Shown here: one piece after another, positions 40,069-48,000 of the stretch
Layout of the letters: every line of letters begins with the position of its first letter
How positions within the stretch are numbered: position 1 is the stretch's first letter
Source of the DNA: Niveibacterium sp. SC-1
GTDB taxonomy: Bacteria; Pseudomonadota; Gammaproteobacteria; Burkholderiales; Rhodocyclaceae
NCBI RefSeq assembly: GCF_038235435.1
Contig: NZ_CP151275.1
Location: forward strand, 3,410,001-3,474,000
Direction: 5' to 3'
Length of the DNA: 64,000 bases
Position numbers and translations under genes: made by a program
The notes under the pieces: generated by a model
The model's database searches: none
Told to the model about the DNA's origin: nothing
The model's input: only the letters and a program-made list of their open reading frames with translations

Positions 40069-40551
40069 TCAGGCGCGTAGCGCGCTCACGCGTGGAGCCT
40101 GCTTGGGCAGCGCGGCGCCGGCATCAAAGCTCGCGCGCATGGCCTGCGCGATGAGCAGGAAATCCGCCTCGGGCACGCGCACGTAGCCGAAGCGGAAGGC
40201 CGCGCCCCAATGCGTCTTGTCGCGGATGAAACTCAAGTCTTCGATCAGCGGCCGGATCGATGCTTCTTCGCAGGGAAGAAAGCGCACATCCACCCGGTAG
40301 GGCTTGAAGTCCGGCGCCATCTCGACTTGGTAGACCTCACCGCTCACGACTTCGCCGATGGCGGTGAAGGCCTGCAGCGGCGCCCCGTCCGGATAGGCCT
40401 CGCGCGGCGAGTAGAGGGCCACCCGATCGCCCGCCTGCAGCCTCTGCAAGGGCGCGCGCTTGCCGTGGTTCAACTGGATGAAACCGCCTTCCACGCCGCG
40501 CATCACATGCTCGCGCGACACCACGCCGATCCAGCATTGAGGGTTCTGCAT
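40069..40551 (-). CDS. EVE domain protein (UPF0310)
   Basis: A 160-aa single-domain EVE/PUA-like protein. CWIGVVSREHVMRGVEGGFIQL at residues 5-26, AGDRVALYSPREAYPDG near 40, and the aromatic cage region FRFGYVRVPEADFLLI near 125 are typical. EVE domains bind modified bases in DNA or RNA and occur in restriction and epigenetic-defence contexts; the present neighbours do not show such a system. The ATG at 40549-40551 follows AAGGAG with ideal spacing. Confidence 0.82.
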   Translation of the reverse strand: MQNPQCWIGVVSREHVMRGVEGGFIQLNHGKRAPLQRLQAGDRVALYSPREAYPDGAPLQAFTAIGEVVSGEVYQVEMAPDFKPYRVDVRFLPCEEASIRPLIEDLSFIRDKTHWGAAFRFGYVRVPEADFLLIAQAMRASFDAGAALPKQAPRVSALRA

Positions 40552-40613
40552 CGCGAGCTCCTTGTCAGAGGCGGACGCCGCCGCCATTCACAGCCTTGCC
40601 CAAGTGACCGGCC

Positions 40614-40829
40614 TCAACGGCTGGCCGCCGTGCGCTCCTGTTCGTAGCTCTGGTAGTCCGACTTGCGGGCGTCCTCCATGCAACGCGCGCGCCGATCGCC
40701 GTCGGCCAGACCCTTGCACTGCTCGGTCTGCCAGTTCATGCCGGTGGTGTAGCGGGCCGCCGGCGTACAGGCCTGCAACCCGCTGAGCGCGATCGCGATG
40801 GTGGCGATGCCCATGAGTCCGTGACGCAT
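40614..40829 (-). CDS. Small lipoprotein with paired cysteines (paralogue A)
   Basis: A 71-aa putative lipoprotein. Signal peptide MRHGLMGIATIAIALSGLQAC ends in lipobox LQAC (Cys21). The mature part contains WQTEQCKGLADGDRRARC, i.e. two cysteines 13 residues apart. The next gene upstream encodes a protein with the same layout and motif, so the two look like tandem duplicates. No known domain; function unknown. A 60-bp gap separates them. Confidence 0.6.
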   Translation of the reverse strand: MRHGLMGIATIAIALSGLQACTPAARYTTGMNWQTEQCKGLADGDRRARCMEDARKSDYQSYEQERTAASR

Positions 40830-40889
40830 CCGTGCTCCTGACGTTGTTCCCGATGTCCACGTCGTTTCCGGTGCATGGACGCCGACCCG

Positions 40890-41117
40890 TTACTTGGCAG
40901 CCTTGGCCGCCTCTTTCTGCTGCCGCACATACTCGTCGTAGCCAACGCCGGCGCGTTCGACGCAGCGCGCACGCTCGGCTTCGTCCTCCAGTTTCGCGCA
41001 CTCGGTGTCTTCCCATTTCGCCGCGGGCTGCGGGGCCAGCTTTGGCGCACTCGCGCAGGCCGCCAGCAGCGCCGTCGCGGCGATCACGACGACGCGACGG
41101 CCGACGTCGATTGCCAT
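40890..41117 (-). CDS. Small lipoprotein with paired cysteines (paralogue B)
   Basis: A 75-aa putative lipoprotein. The signal (VGRRVVVIAATALLAAC) ends in lipobox LAAC, and the mature part has WEDTECAKLEDEAERARCVE followed by a Lys/Ala-rich tail. Matches paralogue A in the spacing of the two cysteines and in the RARC motif. An alternative start at 41162 has a much stronger Shine-Dalgarno (AGGAGG, eight bases) and would add 15 residues to the signal peptide n-region. Function unknown. Confidence 0.6.
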   Translation of the reverse strand: MAIDVGRRVVVIAATALLAACASAPKLAPQPAAKWEDTECAKLEDEAERARCVERAGVGYDEYVRQQKEAAKAAK

Positions 41118-41513
41118 GCACCCCGCTCCAAGGTCCTGAGCCGACTTGCCGATCTGTCGCATCTCGCACTCCTCCTCGTATCCGCCGGCAGCGTCCGCGC
41201 CGCGCGGATTGCGCCTCGGCTGCGAGCGTGGAGGACAACGCCCGCGCGAAGCGGTCCGAGCATTGGACTGCGCCAGCGCCACGGGTTCCGTCCCAGTCGC
41301 GGCTCGTTTTCGCTTGATTGCATCCTGCAGCCACGCTCCTGACAAGATGTGTCAGTACGCAGTCCCGTCCGGCGTATTGGGAACCGCGGGAGTGCCAATC
41401 CGTGCTTCCACCTTGGGATGTCCTGAAGCAGCGGCACGAACTGCGCGCGGGTGTGCGACAGACGCCCACACCGACCTGCCGCGCAAGCTGTCGTCGCTCC
41501 CGCAGAACAGGTC
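41118..41513. other. Non-coding or unassigned segment
   Basis: About 395 bp between a lipoprotein gene and a DUF1801 gene, both on the minus strand. It holds the Shine-Dalgarno and possible alternative start of the lipoprotein at about 41160-41175. Open frames here overlap in several registers without domain support. No RNA gene or clear promoter is visible. Confidence 0.5.
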
Positions 41514-41924
41514 TCAGGCGCGAACCGGTTTGCGCTTGCGTGCTGCGGCTTTCCCGGCAGCCGCCGCCAATACCTTTTCGCGCCGCAAACGCACGACGCG
41601 CTCGATCAACGCATAGGGAATCGGCCGGTCCAGCGGAAAACGCAGATTGCCTTTCTCCCCCGCGTACGGCGCCAGCTCCGCCTCCAGCGCCGCATCGCCG
41701 CGTACCGGCGGATAGAGGCCGATGTGCTGCTTGAAAGCCGCGAAATAGACCAGCACCGCGCCGATGCGAAACGCCGGCATGCGATAACTGATGGCCTCCT
41801 CGGCCTCCGGCGCGGTGGCGGCGATCAGTTGCCGGATCTTCTGCAGATGCGCCTGCACTTCCGGCGCAAAGCCGGCGATGTAGTCATCGATGCTGGCCGG
41901 CGGACCGGCGGTCGGGTCGGGCAT
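41514..41924 (-). CDS. DUF1801/YdhG-like protein
   Basis: A 136-aa protein with the DUF1801 pattern: IDDYIAGFAPEVQAHLQKIR near residues 12-31, EAISYRMPAFRIGAVLVYFA near 42-61, and the C-terminal FPLDRPIPYALIERVVRLR. The basic tail (AARKRKPVRA) is common. The family includes proposed iron-chaperone and general stress proteins without a defined activity. Start ATG 41922-41924. It precedes a GFA-family gene by about 54 bp. Confidence 0.78.
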   Translation of the reverse strand: MPDPTAGPPASIDDYIAGFAPEVQAHLQKIRQLIAATAPEAEEAISYRMPAFRIGAVLVYFAAFKQHIGLYPPVRGDAALEAELAPYAGEKGNLRFPLDRPIPYALIERVVRLRREKVLAAAAGKAAARKRKPVRA

Positions 41925-41978
41925 GGCGGCGGCTCCGGATGCGCGCCGGCTGGCGCTTCTCCATCCTAGCCGCTGCGC

Positions 41979-42401
41979 TCACGGCGCGAAGCCCGCGAAC
42001 TGCGGCAACTGATCGCCGATCGCGTGCCAGGGGGCTTTCTGCGCCGCGAAGAGGTGAAACTGCGGCGCAATGCCCGGGTCTGCCACCAGCGTCCCCATCT
42101 GCACATGCGCGTACTCGCCCTCGCGCACCACGGCGTAGAGCAGCGTGCCGCAGCGGCTGCAGAAGTGACTGAGGTTGTCCGGGTTGCGTGGGTAGATCGT
42201 GAGCAGCTCCGCGCCCGCATCGATGCGCAGCGCCGCCGCGCGCGCCGCGGCAAAGACGCTGCAGGCCGATCCCGTGGCGAGGCGGCAGCGCGGGCAATGG
42301 CAGTAGCCGGCGTACTCGAAAGGCGCCGCCACCGTGTATTGCACCGCGCCGCACAGGCAATGGCCGTAGGCTGCGGCGCCCACGCCGCAGGCCTGGCTCA
42401 T
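41979..42401 (-). CDS. GFA/CENP-V family zinc protein
   Basis: A 140-aa protein of the glutathione-dependent formaldehyde-activating enzyme fold. Zinc ligands occur in HCLCGAVQY near residue 14, CHCPRCRLATG near 34, and HFCSRCGTLLY near 79. The family binds one or two zinc ions; only some members act on the formaldehyde-glutathione adduct. The start ATG overlaps the stop of the upstream glutathione S-transferase gene by 4 bp (ATGA), which supports a glutathione-linked function. Confidence 0.87.
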   Translation of the reverse strand: MSQACGVGAAAYGHCLCGAVQYTVAAPFEYAGYCHCPRCRLATGSACSVFAAARAAALRIDAGAELLTIYPRNPDNLSHFCSRCGTLLYAVVREGEYAHVQMGTLVADPGIAPQFHLFAAQKAPWHAIGDQLPQFAGFAP

Positions 42402-43039
42402 GCGGCCTGCTCCAGGCGCAGCCGCGAGGTGGGCCAGGGGTCGGCCCAAGCGGGGATCCGCATCAGGCCGTCGAGCCAGCGCACAATGTTCGGGAACGCG
42501 TCCATGGGCATGGCCGATTCGCGCCAGTAGGTGGCCATCGAGGCGAGCTGGAAGTCGGCAATGGTGAGACGACCACAGGCGACGAAGGCGCGATCGGTGA
42601 GGTGCGCGTCGAGCACCTTGGCGTAGCGGACGAAGTCCGGCATCCGGTCGATCAGGCGTGCACTGTCCGGCGGCCCGAAACCAAAAGTCGCCTTCACCAC
42701 GTGCTCGAAGTAGAAGGGCGCGACCGCCGGCCCCCAGTGGCAATCGCTCCAGGAGAGCCAGCGCAGCACCTCCACCATTTGCATCGGCGCATGCGTGGGC
42801 CACATGTCCGAACCGACCCGGGTGCACAGGTAGGCCATGATCGCGGACGATTCCCACAGCACGACCTCGGCGTCGATCAGGGTCGGCGCCTTCATGTTCG
42901 GGTTGAGCCAGGCGTAATCCGGCGTGCGCAGCTCGCCTGCGACCAGGTCCAGCTCGATGAGCTCCGCCTTGATGCCCAGGTGCTTCGCCAGCGCCAGCAC
43001 CCGCCGCGGTGCCTGCGCCTCGATCCAGTAGATCTTCAT
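42398..43039 (-). CDS. Glutathione S-transferase family protein
   Basis: A 213-aa GST. The thioredoxin-like N-terminal domain has NPNMKAPTLIDAEVVLWESSAIMAYL (split here as residues 47-72), with the cis-Pro and Glu-Ser glutathione-binding residues. The helical C-terminal domain has LTIADFQLASMATY, the N-capping motif. The ATG at 43037-43039 gives the standard GST start MKIYWIEAQAPRR. It is translationally coupled to the following GFA gene. Confidence 0.88.
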   Translation of the reverse strand: MKIYWIEAQAPRRVLALAKHLGIKAELIELDLVAGELRTPDYAWLNPNMKAPTLIDAEVVLWESSAIMAYLCTRVGSDMWPTHAPMQMVEVLRWLSWSDCHWGPAVAPFYFEHVVKATFGFGPPDSARLIDRMPDFVRYAKVLDAHLTDRAFVACGRLTIADFQLASMATYWRESAMPMDAFPNIVRWLDGLMRIPAWADPWPTSRLRLEQAA

Positions 43040-43138
43040 GAACGTCCTCCGTCGATGAACCGTGTACGGCTTGTCGAACGGGCCAGGACGGATTCGACAC
43101 TTGCACGCACAGGGTGTCGAAGAAGACATCGGAACTGG

Positions 43139-43627
43139 TCACGAACTGCCCGCGCCCTCGCCCGAGATTGCCCCACTGTTCTTTCGCCGCGCACGCAGCA
43201 CCCAGAGCATCAGGATCACCACCAGCAGATTGAGGATCAGCAGCACGAGGCCGAGCAGGCGCGGACGCCGCACCAGCTCCAGCACTTCAAACGGCACGTA
43301 CAGCGCGCCGCTGGCTGCGGCGAGCACCTCGGCCCACGCCTTCTCGAACCACAAGCCGTAGGCCTCGACGAAGCGCACCGACGCATAGGTCGCGGCACCG
43401 CAGGCAAGCAGCACGAGGGGCAGATTCTCGAAATGCCTGGCGGCGGCGATGAAGATCCCGGGATAGTGCGCGGCGGGGTTCAGATGCGCGTGCTCGACCA
43501 GGCGCATCGCCACCTCTTGCAGGTCATGGTGGACGAAGAACAGCAGGCCGGACCCTGCCAGCACGGCGACGCTGCCCTTGAAGGCTTCGAACAGGGCGAC
43601 GGCGCGGATGGCCTTGCGTGCGCGCAT
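43139..43627 (-). CDS. DUF2127 membrane protein
   Basis: A 162-aa integral membrane protein with about four hydrophobic segments (near residues 17-32, 70-86, 97-114 and 121-143). The family-typical start is AIRAVALFEAFKGSVAVLAG, followed by YASVRFVEAYGLWFEKAWAE. The function of DUF2127 is unknown. Start ATG 43625-43627 with GGAG upstream. The 100 bp to the cupin gene downstream holds nothing recognisable. Confidence 0.82.
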   Translation of the reverse strand: MRARKAIRAVALFEAFKGSVAVLAGSGLLFFVHHDLQEVAMRLVEHAHLNPAAHYPGIFIAAARHFENLPLVLLACGAATYASVRFVEAYGLWFEKAWAEVLAAASGALYVPFEVLELVRRPRLLGLVLLILNLLVVILMLWVLRARRKNSGAISGEGAGSS

Positions 43628-43729
43628 GGATGCTCCAGCGGAGGAGAGAGAGTCGGGTCGGCTCCGGCGCCATTTCCCGGCCGGTCGCCGGCCGCGAGTC
43701 TAGCGCGCCAGGGCCAACCCGCTGAGCGC

Positions 43730-44197
43730 TCAGTAGCGTCGTCCGTCCTTGTGGATGGCGACAGTGCCTTCCGGCGTCTCCAGCCAGGCGAGGTCGTCGT
43801 CCGGATAGAAGGCCACGTCACCACGGATACGGCCGCCGATGATGAGGTAGCGGGCCGGCGCCTCGCCGCGGTTGCGCAGCAGATGCGCCCTGCGCTCGCC
43901 GCCGCGGAACCCGGCGCACATGCCCGCCTGCAGGCGGTGTTCGCCGTCGTCGAGCTGCAGCATCAGCTCGCCTTCGAGCACGAAGATCAGCTCCTCTTCC
44001 TGCGAATGCCAGTGACGCAGGCCGGACTGGTCGCCCGGCACGAGCGTGTTGAAGCTGACCCCGAACTGCGAGAGGCCGAAGTGATCGCCGAGCTTGCGGC
44101 AGCTCGACCCGGGCAGCCCCTTCGGGAAGGGATCGGGATAGCCGGAGCCAAGGTCCTGAGCGATGTCGAGGGCGGATGCTGGACGGGTTGCGGACAT
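43730..44197 (-). CDS. Cupin domain protein
   Basis: A 155-aa single-domain cupin. Motif 1 is SGLRHWHSQEEELIFVLEGE near residues 59-78 (HxH and Glu metal ligands), and motif 2 follows around 95-120 (AGMCAGFRGGERRAHLLRN) with the third His. A metal-dependent sugar isomerase, dioxygenase or storage role cannot be distinguished. ATG 44195-44197 is preferred to a longer in-frame start upstream. Confidence 0.85.
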   Translation of the reverse strand: MSATRPASALDIAQDLGSGYPDPFPKGLPGSSCRKLGDHFGLSQFGVSFNTLVPGDQSGLRHWHSQEEELIFVLEGELMLQLDDGEHRLQAGMCAGFRGGERRAHLLRNRGEAPARYLIIGGRIRGDVAFYPDDDLAWLETPEGTVAIHKDGRRY

Positions 44198-44453
44198 GAA
44201 GCAGGCACTCCTCAGGAAAGGTCGCGAATGCGCGGGTGCGCTCCTGCAGTCGAGTGGACCGCGCCGATTTCGACACACGGCGCCCACCTTCGCCACCGCG
44301 GCAATCGCCTCACGCGCAGCGCGCGCCGACATCGGTCACGCCGGCGCTTTTGCGCGCGCCACACAATGTGCGCCCTGAACTTCGCCCACGCACGGGCGGA
44401 GCCCGAAAACAGGCGGGCCCCATGGAGCCCGCTATCCACGAAAGGCGTTTGCG

Positions 44454-45053
44454 ATGCTCTATCTGTTCTCGGAACAAATCGGCGTAGACGCGGCAGCCCT
44501 GGGCTTTCCCTCGGTGGAGACCTGCCTGGCCGTAGTGCTGCAGACCGACCAGGTCTTGGCCGGCTGGCACAGCTTCAATACCTCGGGCACCGTCACGGCG
44601 GCCAATGCGGCCAAGTTCGGCACCTTCCTGGCGGCCAACGCGCCGGGCACCTGGCTGCGCCTCTATGGCGCGACCAACCGCGAGGGCCACGGCAAGAACT
44701 GGAAGTCCGAGATGCGCGACATTGCCAACGCCATCGGATTTACCGGCACGGTGATCGGCCTGGACATGGGCGTCGTCGGCGAAGGCGTGCACGTCGAGTT
44801 CCATCGCAACGGCAATGCCCGCTGCGAGATCTATCACAAGCGCAATTCGAAGATGATCTATACGCAGACGAAGACGCCGCTGGCGGCGATCCCGCATCGC
44901 CGGATCACCAACAGCGCCGCCACCGACCAGCCGCTCTACACCTCCGACGGGAGTCCCTCCATCTTCACCAACGCCACGATCGACCCGGCCACGTCCAAGA
45001 AGGGCAAGTTTCACCACTCAAGCTGGATGGGTCTGCAGAGCTTCACCGTCTGA
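44454..45053 (+). CDS. Uncharacterised 199-aa protein
   Basis: A soluble-looking protein without signal peptide or membrane helix. It has a compact N-terminal alpha/beta half (LYLFSEQIGVDAAALGFPSV) and a basic, Lys/His-rich second half (IYHKRNSKMIYTQTK, HHSSWMGLQSFTV). I do not recognise the family. The start ATG is the first in frame with a good codon pattern; the two upstream intergenic spaces (256 bp and 204 bp) suggest a monocistronic gene. Convergence with nothing and divergence from the cupin gene do not indicate a role. Confidence 0.7.
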   Translation: MLYLFSEQIGVDAAALGFPSVETCLAVVLQTDQVLAGWHSFNTSGTVTAANAAKFGTFLAANAPGTWLRLYGATNREGHGKNWKSEMRDIANAIGFTGTVIGLDMGVVGEGVHVEFHRNGNARCEIYHKRNSKMIYTQTKTPLAAIPHRRITNSAATDQPLYTSDGSPSIFTNATIDPATSKKGKFHHSSWMGLQSFTV

Positions 45054-45209
45054 GTGCTCGCCACGCGCGCGGAATGGGCGCCGCGCAGAGCGTGCCGCCG
45101 GTTTGTCCCGGGCTCAGTCTCCACCGCCGTGGCGGAGGGCTTCGCCGTGGTCGCCGCGGCTCCGGAATTGCCGACTGGGGACCGTCCCCCTCCCCGCACC
45201 GGACAACAC

Positions 45210-45265
45210 TTAAGCATCGGCTTGACTATCCGATATCGCGCGCCAATACTTAAGTCCATGCTTAA
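45210..45265. promoter_or_regulatory. Twin operators of the ArsR operon
   Basis: Two copies of TTAAG-N6-CTTRA: TTAAG-N6-CTTGA at 45210-45225 and the perfect palindrome TTAAG-N6-CTTAA at 45250-45265, exactly 40 bp apart. One overlaps the -35 and the other covers the -10/start codon. This is the arrangement expected for autorepression by an ArsR-type dimer. Confidence 0.65.
45222..45250 (+). promoter_or_regulatory. Promoter of the ArsR operon
   Basis: -35 TTGACT (45222-45227), 17-nt spacer, -10 AATACT (45245-45250). The predicted transcription start falls at or within a base of the ArsR ATG (45258), and there is no Shine-Dalgarno, so the mRNA would be leaderless. Confidence 0.65.
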
Positions 45266-45602
45266 CCAATCAGATCCCCTCAACGCCGTCTTCCGCGCGC
45301 TGGCCGAGCCGACGCGTCGGGCCATCGTCCTGCAACTCTCGCGCGGTCGCGCCTCGGTGAGCGACCTCGCCGCGCCGCTGGATCTCTCGCTCGCGGCGGT
45401 GGTCCAGCATGTGCAGGCACTGGAGGAAAGCGGCCTGGTCCGCACGCAGAAACTAGGGCGCGTGCGCAGTTGCGAACTGAACAGCGAGGCCCTGGGTCTG
45501 GCGGAACAGTGGTTGAGCCAGCGGCGCCTGCAGTGGGAGGCGCATTTCGACCGACTCGGCGCCGTACTGGCCGAAGACGCACCCGGGAGCAGCTCTGAAT
45601 GA
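45258..45602 (+). CDS. ArsR family transcriptional regulator
   Basis: A 114-aa winged helix-turn-helix regulator. FRALAEPTRRAIVLQLSRG at residues 12-30 and the recognition region LSLAAVVQHVQALEESGLV at about 43-61 match the ArsR/SmtB group typically paired with AHSA1 (SRPBCC) genes. No metal-binding cysteines are visible, so it is unlikely to sense arsenic. Start ATG 45258 is fixed by the family N-terminus. It overlaps the downstream AHSA1 gene by 4 bp (ATGA). Confidence 0.9.
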   Translation: MLNQSDPLNAVFRALAEPTRRAIVLQLSRGRASVSDLAAPLDLSLAAVVQHVQALEESGLVRTQKLGRVRSCELNSEALGLAEQWLSQRRLQWEAHFDRLGAVLAEDAPGSSSE

Positions 45603-46096
45603 ACGCAGCCGACACCAAGCCCGTAGCCCATGGTTCCTTCACCCTTGAGCGCCGCTTCCCTGCCCCACCCGGGCGCGTGTTCGCGGCCTGGACCGACCCC
45701 GCGATCAAGCAGCGCTGGTTCACCGGCCCGCCCCACTGGACGCCGATCGAACGCTCGCTCGACGTGCGCGTAGGCGGCACGGAAACCCTGCACGGCCGCT
45801 TTGAAGGCGCGCAGCCGCTGGAAACCCGCTTCACCGCGCGTTACCACGAAGTCCTGCCCGACACCCGCCTCGTCTATGCCTACGACATGCACCTGAACGG
45901 CCAGCATCACTCGGTCTCGCTCGCCACGGTGGAATTCGTCGCCCTCGAAGGCGGCACCCGCATGCGCTACACCGAGCAGATCGTCTTCCTCGATGGAACG
46001 CCCTCGGACCAGGGCGTGCCCTCGCGCCAGGGCGGCACCGAGTCTCTGCTCGACCGCATGGCGCAGCTCTTCGCGCACGCCGAGGCGCAGGCGTGA
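45599..46096 (+). CDS. AHSA1/SRPBCC domain protein
   Basis: A 165-aa START-like ligand-binding protein. FTLERRFPAPPGRVFAAWTD at residues 14-33, RWFTGPPHW near 39, and LDVRVGGTETLHGRF follow the AHSA1 pattern. ArsR-AHSA1 pairs are common; the AHSA1 protein is thought to bind a hydrophobic ligand. It overlaps both neighbours (ATGA with arsR, GTGA with the serine hydrolase). Confidence 0.9.
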   Translation: MNAADTKPVAHGSFTLERRFPAPPGRVFAAWTDPAIKQRWFTGPPHWTPIERSLDVRVGGTETLHGRFEGAQPLETRFTARYHEVLPDTRLVYAYDMHLNGQHHSVSLATVEFVALEGGTRMRYTEQIVFLDGTPSDQGVPSRQGGTESLLDRMAQLFAHAEAQA

Positions 46097-47295
46097 GCAC
46101 CGCCTTCAACAAGGAAGGCCTGGCGCGGATGCGCCGCACGCTCGCCGGACATGTGGAGGGCGGGAACGTCCCGGGCATGGTGTCGCTGGTGAGCCATCGC
46201 GGCGAAACGCATGTGGACGCGTTCGGCACGCTCGCTGCAGGCGGCGAAGCACCGATGCAGCGCGACACGATCTTCCGCATCGCCTCGCTCACCAAGCCGA
46301 TCACCGCCGTAGCCGCGATGATCCTGATCGAGGAATGCCGCATGCGGCTGGACGACGCGATCGACCCCTGGCTGCCGGAGCTCGCGGGACGTCGCGTGCT
46401 CAAAGCCATCGATGCCGAACTGGACGACACAGTGCCGGCGCAGCGACCGATCACCGTGCGTGACGTGCTCACCTACCGCATGGGTTTCGGCAGCGTGATG
46501 GCGCCGCCCGACACTTACCCGATCCAGCGCGCGATCCGCGAACACCGCATCGGCGGCGACGGACCACCCAAGCCCAAGAGCGCCCATGCGCTGGATGAAT
46601 GGCTGCGCCGCCTGGGCTCGCTACCGCTGATGGCACAACCGGGCGAACGCTGGCTGTACAACGCGAGCGGCGACGTGCTCGGCGCACTGGTGGCGCGCGT
46701 CTCCGGCCGCCCGCTCGGCGACTTCCTGCGCGAACGCCTGTTCGAGCCACTGCGAATGCGGGACACCGGCTTCCACGTACCGGCCGACAAACTACATCGG
46801 CTGCCGCTCTGCTACTTCCGCAAACCCGGAGAAGACGCGCTCACGGTTTTCGACGACGCACCCGACAGCGACTGGAACGCGCCCCCGCCCTTCGAGTCGG
46901 GCGCGGGCGGCCTCGTCTCCACTGTCGACGACTGCTTCGCCTTCCAGCAGATGATGCTCAGCGGCGGCCGGCTGGGCAGCGTACGCATCCTCTCGCCCGC
47001 CTCGGTCGCGCTGATGACGACCGACCAGCTCGATGCCGGAAACCGCGTCGGGGCCGACATCTTTCTTGGCGACTACGCGGGATGGGGCCTGGGCGTCGCC
47101 GTGGACATCCGCAGCCGCGAGATTTTCCAGACGCCAGGCCGCTTCGGCTGGACCGGCGGCCTCGGCACCACCGCCTACACCGACCCGGCCCGCCAGATGA
47201 TCGGCATCCTGTTCACCCAGCGGATGATGGATTCACCCGAGCCGCCCCGGTTCTTCAGCGACTTCTGGACCCTGGCCTACGCGGCCATGGAGTGA
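46093..47295 (+). CDS. Serine hydrolase, class C beta-lactamase fold
   Basis: A 400-aa cytosolic-looking protein (no signal peptide) of the beta-lactamase/esterase EstB type. The nucleophile motif SLTK is at Ser65-Lys68 in FRIASLTKPITA, the second motif Tyr189 in LYNASGD, and a late GWTGGLGT segment near residue 353 corresponds to the third motif. Probably an esterase or peptidase rather than a true beta-lactamase. Start GTG overlaps the AHSA1 stop (GTGA), making it the third gene of the ArsR operon. Confidence 0.88.
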   Translation: MSTAFNKEGLARMRRTLAGHVEGGNVPGMVSLVSHRGETHVDAFGTLAAGGEAPMQRDTIFRIASLTKPITAVAAMILIEECRMRLDDAIDPWLPELAGRRVLKAIDAELDDTVPAQRPITVRDVLTYRMGFGSVMAPPDTYPIQRAIREHRIGGDGPPKPKSAHALDEWLRRLGSLPLMAQPGERWLYNASGDVLGALVARVSGRPLGDFLRERLFEPLRMRDTGFHVPADKLHRLPLCYFRKPGEDALTVFDDAPDSDWNAPPPFESGAGGLVSTVDDCFAFQQMMLSGGRLGSVRILSPASVALMTTDQLDAGNRVGADIFLGDYAGWGLGVAVDIRSREIFQTPGRFGWTGGLGTTAYTDPARQMIGILFTQRMMDSPEPPRFFSDFWTLAYAAME

Positions 47296-47311
47296 AGCCG
47301 AGAGCACGCGC

Positions 47312-47788
47312 TCAAAGCCGCGCAACAAGCTCTTCCAGCTGGTCCGTGGCCTTGCCCCAGCCTTCATGGAAACCCATCGCCTCATGCGCCTTGCAGTCCT
47401 CCGCGTTCCAGTGGAGGACGCGCGCGGTGTAGCGCGTCTTGCTGCCGGGCTCCTCGTCGAAACTGATCACGCCGGTCATGAAGGGCTTGGCCGAGGGCAG
47501 CCAGGCTTCGGTATAGGCATCCGTGAATACGAGGCGGCGGTTCTTCTCCACCTCCAGATACACGCCGCGATTCGGAAACTCCTGCCCGTCCGGTCCGCGC
47601 ATCACGATGAGGCTGGCACCCCCCACGCGCAGGTCGGTTTGGGCAACCGTCACCGTCCAGGGCTTGGGCGTGAACCACTGCTTGATCAGCTCAGGCTCGG
47701 TCCATGCGCGGAAGAGCTTGTCGGGCGTCGCGTCGATCACGCGGACCAGCGACAGTTCGTGGAGCTGGGTGGTGGTTTCCTGATTCAT
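47312..47788 (-). CDS. AHSA1/SRPBCC domain protein
   Basis: A 158-aa START-like protein. LVRVIDATPDKLFRAWTEPE near residue 13, KQWFTPKPWTVTVAQTDLRV near 35, and the C-terminal HWNAEDCKAHEAMGFHEGW segment are characteristic. The ATG at 47786-47788 has GGAG five bases upstream. It lies convergent with the ArsR operon, 16 bp away, and is a distant relative of the AHSA1 protein in that operon. Confidence 0.88.
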   Translation of the reverse strand: MNQETTTQLHELSLVRVIDATPDKLFRAWTEPELIKQWFTPKPWTVTVAQTDLRVGGASLIVMRGPDGQEFPNRGVYLEVEKNRRLVFTDAYTEAWLPSAKPFMTGVISFDEEPGSKTRYTARVLHWNAEDCKAHEAMGFHEGWGKATDQLEELVARL

Positions 47789-48000
47789 GACGACTCCTGC
47801 GGGAAGAGTGATTTGCATTGCGAATGATGCATCGGACCCCGACCTTTGGCGACGTGCGCCGCAGGTGCTACACGGCACGCGTCGTCTCACGTGATCCGGA
47901 CTGCGTGCAGCCACCTTTGTCGCAAGCCACCTCACATGAGTTCGTGGTGACGCGCACCCGTCGCCGCAATCCGTGCGACGCCCGACGCTTCGTGCACACC

